From NCBI GenBank assembly GCA_002683515.1, contig NYTN01000061.1, positions 1 through 9,129 on the forward strand: a stretch of DNA of 9,129 nucleotides. The letters run 5' to 3'. Position 1 is the stretch's first letter. Each line of letters begins with the position of its first letter. The stretch comes from Rhodobiaceae bacterium. GTDB taxonomy: Bacteria > Pseudomonadota > Alphaproteobacteria > RS24. A program made the position numbers and the translations under genes. The notes below the pieces were generated by a model, which saw only the letters and a list, made by a program, of their open reading frames with translations, made no database searches and had not been told where the DNA came from. Positions 5,690 to 9,129 of the stretch are shown one piece after another.

Positions 5690-7513
5690 TTATGCGGAAT
5701 CGCCACCTGACTCATCAGAAGTTTCATCGGATGTGTCATCTGGAGCCTCTGCCTCAGGTGTTTCCTCGGGAGTTGTCTCTTCAGCAACTTCTTCAGCTTC
5801 CGTCTCAGCATCCGTATTTTTATTCAATGCCTCACCAAGAATGTCACCCAGCGATGCGCCGGAACTGACTGAACCATATTGAGCAACGGCTTCTTTCTCT
5901 TCAGCGATTTCCAGCGCCTTGATTGAAAGACCAATACGACGTGACTTGGGGTCGAAATTGGTAATCATGGCATCTAGTTTATCACCAACGGCGAAACGTT
6001 CCGGTCTTTGATCCTCTCGGTCACGAGAAAGATCGGAACGTCTGATAAAGGCGCTAAATTCGCTCTCCCCAACAGATACTTCCAAACCGCCATCATTAAC
6101 GGCAGTCACTGTACAGGTAGCTGTATCGCCGCGCTTGAGATTGCTGATGCCTTCCATCGGGTCACTCTCAAGCTGTTTAATGCCAAGACTGATGCGTTCT
6201 TTTTCAACATCAATATCCAGCACAACGGCTTCGACATCCTGATTTTTTGCAAAAACTGCGAGTGCTTCTTCACCGGAAAGATTCCAGTCAAGGTCTGACA
6301 TATGCACCATACCATCGACATCATTTTCCAGCCCAATAAACAGACCGAATTCTGTGATATTTTTAACAGCCCCAGTGACTTTCGTGCCAACTGGATAGGT
6401 TGCAGCAAAGCTGTCCCATGGATTGTCCATGCATTGTTTCAAGCCGAGAGAAATGCGGCGTTTGGAACTGTCTACCTCAAGAATCATGACTTCAACTTCT
6501 TGCGAGGTTGAGACGATTTTGCCAGGATGAACATTTTTCTTTACCCATGACATTTCAGAAACGTGGACGAGACCTTCAACACCATCTTCAAGTTCAACAA
6601 ATGCACCATAATCAGTGATATTTGTTACTTGACCTGTGAACCTGCCATCAAGTGGGAATTTCGCTTCCGCAGAGTCCCATGGATCATTATGGAGCTGTTT
6701 CATACCAAGGCTAACGCGCATGGTTTCGGCGTTAATCTTAACGACTTGAACCTGAACGCTCTGACCAATGGACAGCACTTCTGATGGATGATTAATCCGG
6801 CGCCATGCAATGTCTGTAACGTGGAGCAGACCATCAACACCACCAAGGTCAACAAATGCACCATAATCAGTGATATTTTTAACCACGCCTTCAGTGACTT
6901 GGCCTTCAGCAAGATTTTGAACAATCTCACTACGAGCTTCCGCGCGTGTCTCTTCCATGATTGCCCTGCGTGACACAACGATGTTCCCACGACGGCGATC
7001 CATTTTTAGAATTTGGAAAGGCTGTGGCGTGTTCATCAACGGGGTGATATCGCGCACCGGACGAATATCGACTTGGCTACCCGGCAAGAAAGCTGTTGCT
7101 CCATCCAGATCGACAGTGAAGCCACCTTTCACGCGACCAAAAATTACACCGGTTACACGTTCATTGGCTTCAAATGATTTTTCAAGTACTGTCCAGCTCT
7201 CTTCGCGCCTAGCTTTGTCGCGCGAGAGCATGGCTTCGCCCATTGCATTCTCGATACGTTCCAAATAGACCTCGACATCGTCGCCAATACTTAGACCGGC
7301 TGGCTGTCCAGCCATTGCGAATTCTCTTAAAGGGACACGGCCCTCTGTTTTGAGACCAACATCAATAATGGCGAGATCATTTTCAATAGCAGTTACTCGC
7401 CCTTTAACGACAGTTCCTTCAAGAACGGGTTGACCAGAAAAGCTTTCTTCCAGCAGGGCAGCAAAATCTTCAGTTGTCGGATTCAGTTCCGACGGGTTAG
7501 AGGTTTGAGACAA
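5690..7513 (-). CDS. rpsA: 30S ribosomal protein S1
   Basis: S1 binds mRNA on the 30S subunit and helps unfold and place leaders. The 607-residue protein has six S1 (OB-fold) domains at about 32-98, 116-183, 204-271, 289-358, 376-445 and 461-532; domains 3 and 4 carry the near-identical NITDYGAFV motif. After the conserved alphaproteobacterial GASLGDILGEAL (552-563) comes an acidic tail (567-607) with 18 Asp/Glu and no Lys or Arg, making the protein about 50 residues longer than E. coli S1 (557). The start is TTG at 7513. An in-frame TGA lies two codons upstream, so no earlier start exists, and GGAG sits exactly 7 nt before TTG. The resulting N-terminus, leading to TTEDFAALLEESF, fits the family. 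Stop-proximal stem-loop and a structured leader flank the gene. Confidence 0.97.
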   Translation of the reverse strand: MSQTSNPSELNPTTEDFAALLEESFSGQPVLEGTVVKGRVTAIENDLAIIDVGLKTEGRVPLREFAMAGQPAGLSIGDDVEVYLERIENAMGEAMLSRDKARREESWTVLEKSFEANERVTGVIFGRVKGGFTVDLDGATAFLPGSQVDIRPVRDITPLMNTPQPFQILKMDRRRGNIVVSRRAIMEETRAEARSEIVQNLAEGQVTEGVVKNITDYGAFVDLGGVDGLLHVTDIAWRRINHPSEVLSIGQSVQVQVVKINAETMRVSLGMKQLHNDPWDSAEAKFPLDGRFTGQVTNITDYGAFVELEDGVEGLVHVSEMSWVKKNVHPGKIVSTSQEVEVMILEVDSSKRRISLGLKQCMDNPWDSFAATYPVGTKVTGAVKNITEFGLFIGLENDVDGMVHMSDLDWNLSGEEALAVFAKNQDVEAVVLDIDVEKERISLGIKQLESDPMEGISNLKRGDTATCTVTAVNDGGLEVSVGESEFSAFIRRSDLSRDREDQRPERFAVGDKLDAMITNFDPKSRRIGLSIKALEIAEEKEAVAQYGSVSSGASLGDILGEALNKNTDAETEAEEVAEETTPEETPEAEAPDDTSDETSDESGGDSA

Positions 7514-7520
7514 GTGTCAT

Positions 7521-7526
7521 CTCCTA
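7521..7526 (-). promoter_or_regulatory. Shine-Dalgarno selecting the rpsA TTG start
   Basis: TAGGAG directly abuts an ATG (7518-7520) that is out of frame with rpsA and reads only seven codons (MTLVSNL) before TAA at 7497-7499. The spacing of zero makes that ATG a poor start, whereas TTG at 7511-7513 lies 7 nt away and opens the S1 frame. Confidence 0.75.
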
Positions 7527-7535
7527 TTAATAATC

Positions 7536-7584
7536 AAAAAAATAAGTGCCGGCCGGTTGTGTCCGGCGGTCTTCCCTAACCGCC
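7536..7584 (-). promoter_or_regulatory. Alternative hairpins and T-run in the rpsA leader (attenuator-like)
   Basis: On the minus-strand RNA the first hairpin is GGCGGU-(8 nt)-ACCGCC (7579-7584 with 7565-7570). The second is GCCGG-ACACAA-CCGGC (7563-7567 with 7552-7556), extendable by two pairs across a bulged base at 7551, and followed three bases later by UUAUUUUUUU (7536-7545). The two share bases 7565-7567 (and the extended form 7568-7569), so they cannot form together. The second looks like an intrinsic terminator. It may simply end the aroA-cmk transcript, or serve as a switch before rpsA. No clear promoter is visible in 7585-7648; CATAAT lies on the minus strand there but has no good -35. 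Confidence 0.5.
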
Positions 7585-7648
7585 ACACCATGCGACGACA
7601 AAGAGCTATTATGAAATTACCCGAGCGGTTTGGATTTCAGCTACTGAT

Positions 7649-8284
7649 TTACTTTATCAGCTTCAGAGCCACCTCGAATGCGTTTTCTATACCTAAATCT
7701 GACGTATCAAGCAAGTGCGCATCTTCAGCTGGGCGCAGGGGTGCGATTGCGCGCTCCATATCTTTCTTATCACGGGCAATCACAGCAGCCAATATGTCAG
7801 CCTCTTTAAGCGCTGGGTCGGTGACGGATAGCTCAAGCCAGCGACGATGCGCGCGGATTTCTGGGCTTGCAGTCACAAAAAGTTTGACCGGGGCATCCGG
7901 GCATACAAATGTGCCAATATCCCGTCCGTCCAGTATTGCGCCATCTTTTCCGGCAGGGGGTGAAGCAGCGAAATTGCGCTGAAGTTCAAGAATACAAGTT
8001 CGGACTTCCTGATGAACGGCGACATCAGCAGCAGCCTGCCCAACCTCCGGAGTTCGGATGGCGGTATGGTCAATAGCGTCAATATTAAGTTTCTGTGCCG
8101 CTTCGAGTGATTTTTGCGGGTCGGTTGGATTATTCTCAGCTTGCAAAACAAGCAGAGCAACACCGCGATATAGAGCGCCGGTATCCAGACATGAGAAATT
8201 TAGATGTTTACCCAATTTCTTGGCAAGTGTTCCCTTACCGGCTGCCGCAGGGCCGTCTATTGCAATAGGAGAGGGGTAAGACAT
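7649..8284 (-). CDS. cmk: Cytidylate kinase
   Basis: Cmk transfers phosphate from ATP to CMP or dCMP, feeding CTP and dCTP pools. The 211-residue protein is a little shorter than E. coli Cmk (227). The P-loop is GPAAAGKGT at 11-19, followed by LDTGALYRGVA (33-43), and the strongly conserved DGRDIGTFVCPDA at 119-131. The lid and C-terminal region shows RDKKDMERAIAPLRPAEDAHLLDTS (171-195), normal for the family. ATG at 8284 has GGGGAA about 11 nt upstream; the gene begins 18 nt after the aroA stop and ends in TAA at 7649-7651. The aroA-cmk-rpsA order is widespread in proteobacteria, and cmk and rpsA often share transcripts. Confidence 0.97.
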   Translation of the reverse strand: MSYPSPIAIDGPAAAGKGTLAKKLGKHLNFSCLDTGALYRGVALLVLQAENNPTDPQKSLEAAQKLNIDAIDHTAIRTPEVGQAAADVAVHQEVRTCILELQRNFAASPPAGKDGAILDGRDIGTFVCPDAPVKLFVTASPEIRAHRRWLELSVTDPALKEADILAAVIARDKKDMERAIAPLRPAEDAHLLDTSDLGIENAFEVALKLIK

Positions 8285-8291
8285 GATTTTA

Positions 8292-8309
8292 ACTATTCCC
8301 CACTATTCC
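8292..8309 (-). repeat. Short direct repeat at the aroA-cmk junction
   Basis: GGAATAGT occurs twice on the minus strand (8302-8309 and 8292-8299) with a 10-nt period. The first copy contains the aroA TAG stop; the second contributes to the GGGGAA that serves as the cmk ribosome binding site. Confidence 0.5.
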
Positions 8310-9129
8310 GAGACAAAGTCTGCACCCAGCTTTGCCATAAGTTCAAAGAAATTCGGGAAACTGGTGGCAATCATGCGTGAGTCATCAATGGTTATCGGTT
8401 TTTTTGCGTTCAGACCTAAAATCAAAAAACTCATCGCGATGCGGTGATCAAGATGGGTTGGGACTCTTACATTATTTTGTAAGCCCGGCACGGGGCCACC
8501 ACATCCCTCAATCACCAGATCATCCTCGCCCTCAATGACTGTCACGCCACATAATTTTAGCCCCTCGGCTATAGCGGCGAGGCGGTCGCTCTCCTTGACC
8601 CTCAACTCAGCCAGTCCATGAAGATGTGTTTTGCCTCTAGCGCAGGCAGCCGCCATTGCAAGAATGGGGAATTCATCAATCATATCCGATGCGCTTTCCG
8701 GCGGGACGTCAATGCCGAACAAATCAGAACCCTTTACAATATAATCTACGACTTTCTCTCCGGCGGCATCGCGCATATTTACTTCTTCTATCATGCCGCC
8801 CATTTCCCTTAGACAATTCCATAAGCCACTTCGATAGGGGTTGACCATAACATTGTTAAGACGAATTTCTGCGCCTTCGGAGAGTAGCCCGGCAACCAAA
8901 GGGAATGCTGCAGAGGAGGGGTCGCCCGGCACATGAATGGTTGTGGCTGATAATTCTGTCTCGCCAGTCAGTTCAATTCTCTGGCCTTTGAAGAGGCCTT
9001 TAACCGAATCTTTTCCCTCTGGGGTGGAGGAAATTTTTGCACCAAACAAGGTGAGCATTCTTTCTGTGTGGTCGCGGGTTGATTTTTTTTCCGTCACTAC
9101 CGTCACACCCGGGGCGCCCAAGCCTGCCA
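8303..9129 (-). CDS. aroA: 3-phosphoshikimate 1-carboxyvinyltransferase (EPSP synthase), C-terminal part
   Basis: AroA joins shikimate 3-phosphate and phosphoenolpyruvate to form EPSP, the precursor of chorismate and so of tryptophan and folate. The 5' end lies beyond the window; 274 complete residues are visible against about 430-455 for the family, so roughly 170-180 are missing. The frame continues upstream as AGLGAPG, so the TTG at 9121 is not the start. Recognisable motifs are STRDHTERML, PGDPSSAAFPLVA, MIDEFPILA (catalytic Asp), ELRVKESDRL, HLDHRIAMSF and MIATSFPNFF. The RDHTE motif and overall similarity place it with alphaproteobacterial class II (CP4-like) enzymes, though the class II NxTR motif reads NPYR here. 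The residues that decide glyphosate sensitivity are mostly in the unseen part. Stop TAG at 8303-8305. Confidence 0.96.
   Translation of the reverse strand, partial: AGLGAPGVTVVTEKKSTRDHTERMLTLFGAKISSTPEGKDSVKGLFKGQRIELTGETELSATTIHVPGDPSSAAFPLVAGLLSEGAEIRLNNVMVNPYRSGLWNCLREMGGMIEEVNMRDAAGEKVVDYIVKGSDLFGIDVPPESASDMIDEFPILAMAAACARGKTHLHGLAELRVKESDRLAAIAEGLKLCGVTVIEGEDDLVIEGCGGPVPGLQNNVRVPTHLDHRIAMSFLILGLNAKKPITIDDSRMIATSFPNFFELMAKLGADFVSE

Noticed and set aside
5526..5882. 118-codon plus-strand frame opposite ihfB start and the rpsA tail
   Set aside because: The Ser/Val/Ala repeats are the reverse reading of the acidic low-complexity tail of S1; no independent support as a gene.
7585..7648. Possible rpsA promoter with CATAAT as -10
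   Set aside because: No acceptable -35 hexamer at 16-18 nt upstream; the promoter, if any, may lie within cmk.
7557..7982. 141-codon plus-strand frame opposite the 3' part of cmk and its downstream gap
   Set aside because: It lies antisense to the well-supported cmk, contains no recognisable domain and is rich in Ser/Arg as expected from reading a GC-biased gene backwards.
1..9129. An undescribed defence, mobile or biosynthetic system
   Set aside because: Every substantial reading frame is a recognised core gene in a familiar alphaproteobacterial order; there is no unexplained gene-sized space and no repeat array.

Overview
This window is an ordinary, densely packed block of core housekeeping genes, all on the minus strand, from what is very probably an alphaproteobacterium. 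Read in transcription order (right to left), the genes are aroA (5' part outside the window), cmk, rpsA, ihfB, a lapA-type membrane protein gene, pyrF, trpF, trpB, trpA, accD and folC (3' part outside the window). The order cmk-rpsA-ihfB-lapA-trpF-trpB-trpA-accD-folC is familiar from alphaproteobacteria. The AroA fragment resembles the alphaproteobacterial class II (CP4-like) EPSP synthases, and the moderate base composition (by eye a little under 50% G+C) would suit a marine or otherwise streamlined lineage such as SAR116. The lineage below class level is a guess.

Layout. 8303-9129 holds the C-terminal part of aroA, followed after 18 nt by cmk (7649-8284). A 135-nt gap (7514-7648) then acts as the rpsA leader. 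It contains two overlapping, mutually exclusive GC-rich hairpins, a T-rich run and a good Shine-Dalgarno that selects a TTG start for rpsA. rpsA (5690-7513) encodes six S1 domains plus an acidic tail of about 40 residues. A 107-nt gap (5583-5689) holds a perfect 12-bp stem-loop just after rpsA and a sigma70-like promoter for ihfB. From ihfB to folC the genes are tightly spaced (gaps of 0 to 61 nt, one 8-nt overlap, and a folC start touching the accD stop). They probably form one transcription unit: ihfB-lapA-pyrF-trpF-trpB-trpA-accD-folC.

How the genes work together. AroA makes EPSP on the way to chorismate, and TrpF, TrpB and TrpA carry out late steps of tryptophan synthesis from chorismate (the other trp genes are not in this window). 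PyrF makes UMP and Cmk phosphorylates CMP/dCMP, so both feed pyrimidine nucleotides. AccD supplies malonyl-CoA for fatty acids and FolC polyglutamates folates. Ribosomal protein S1 and IHF-beta serve translation and nucleoid structure.

I found no mobile element, tRNA, rRNA, CRISPR array or convincing plus-strand gene, and no sign of an undescribed multi-gene system. The points worth a second look are about translation and transcription control: non-ATG starts (rpsA TTG, lapA TTG, folC apparently AUU or CUG), the alternative hairpins in the rpsA leader, the stem-loop and promoter between rpsA and ihfB, and short tandem duplications at the trpB and cmk ribosome binding sites.
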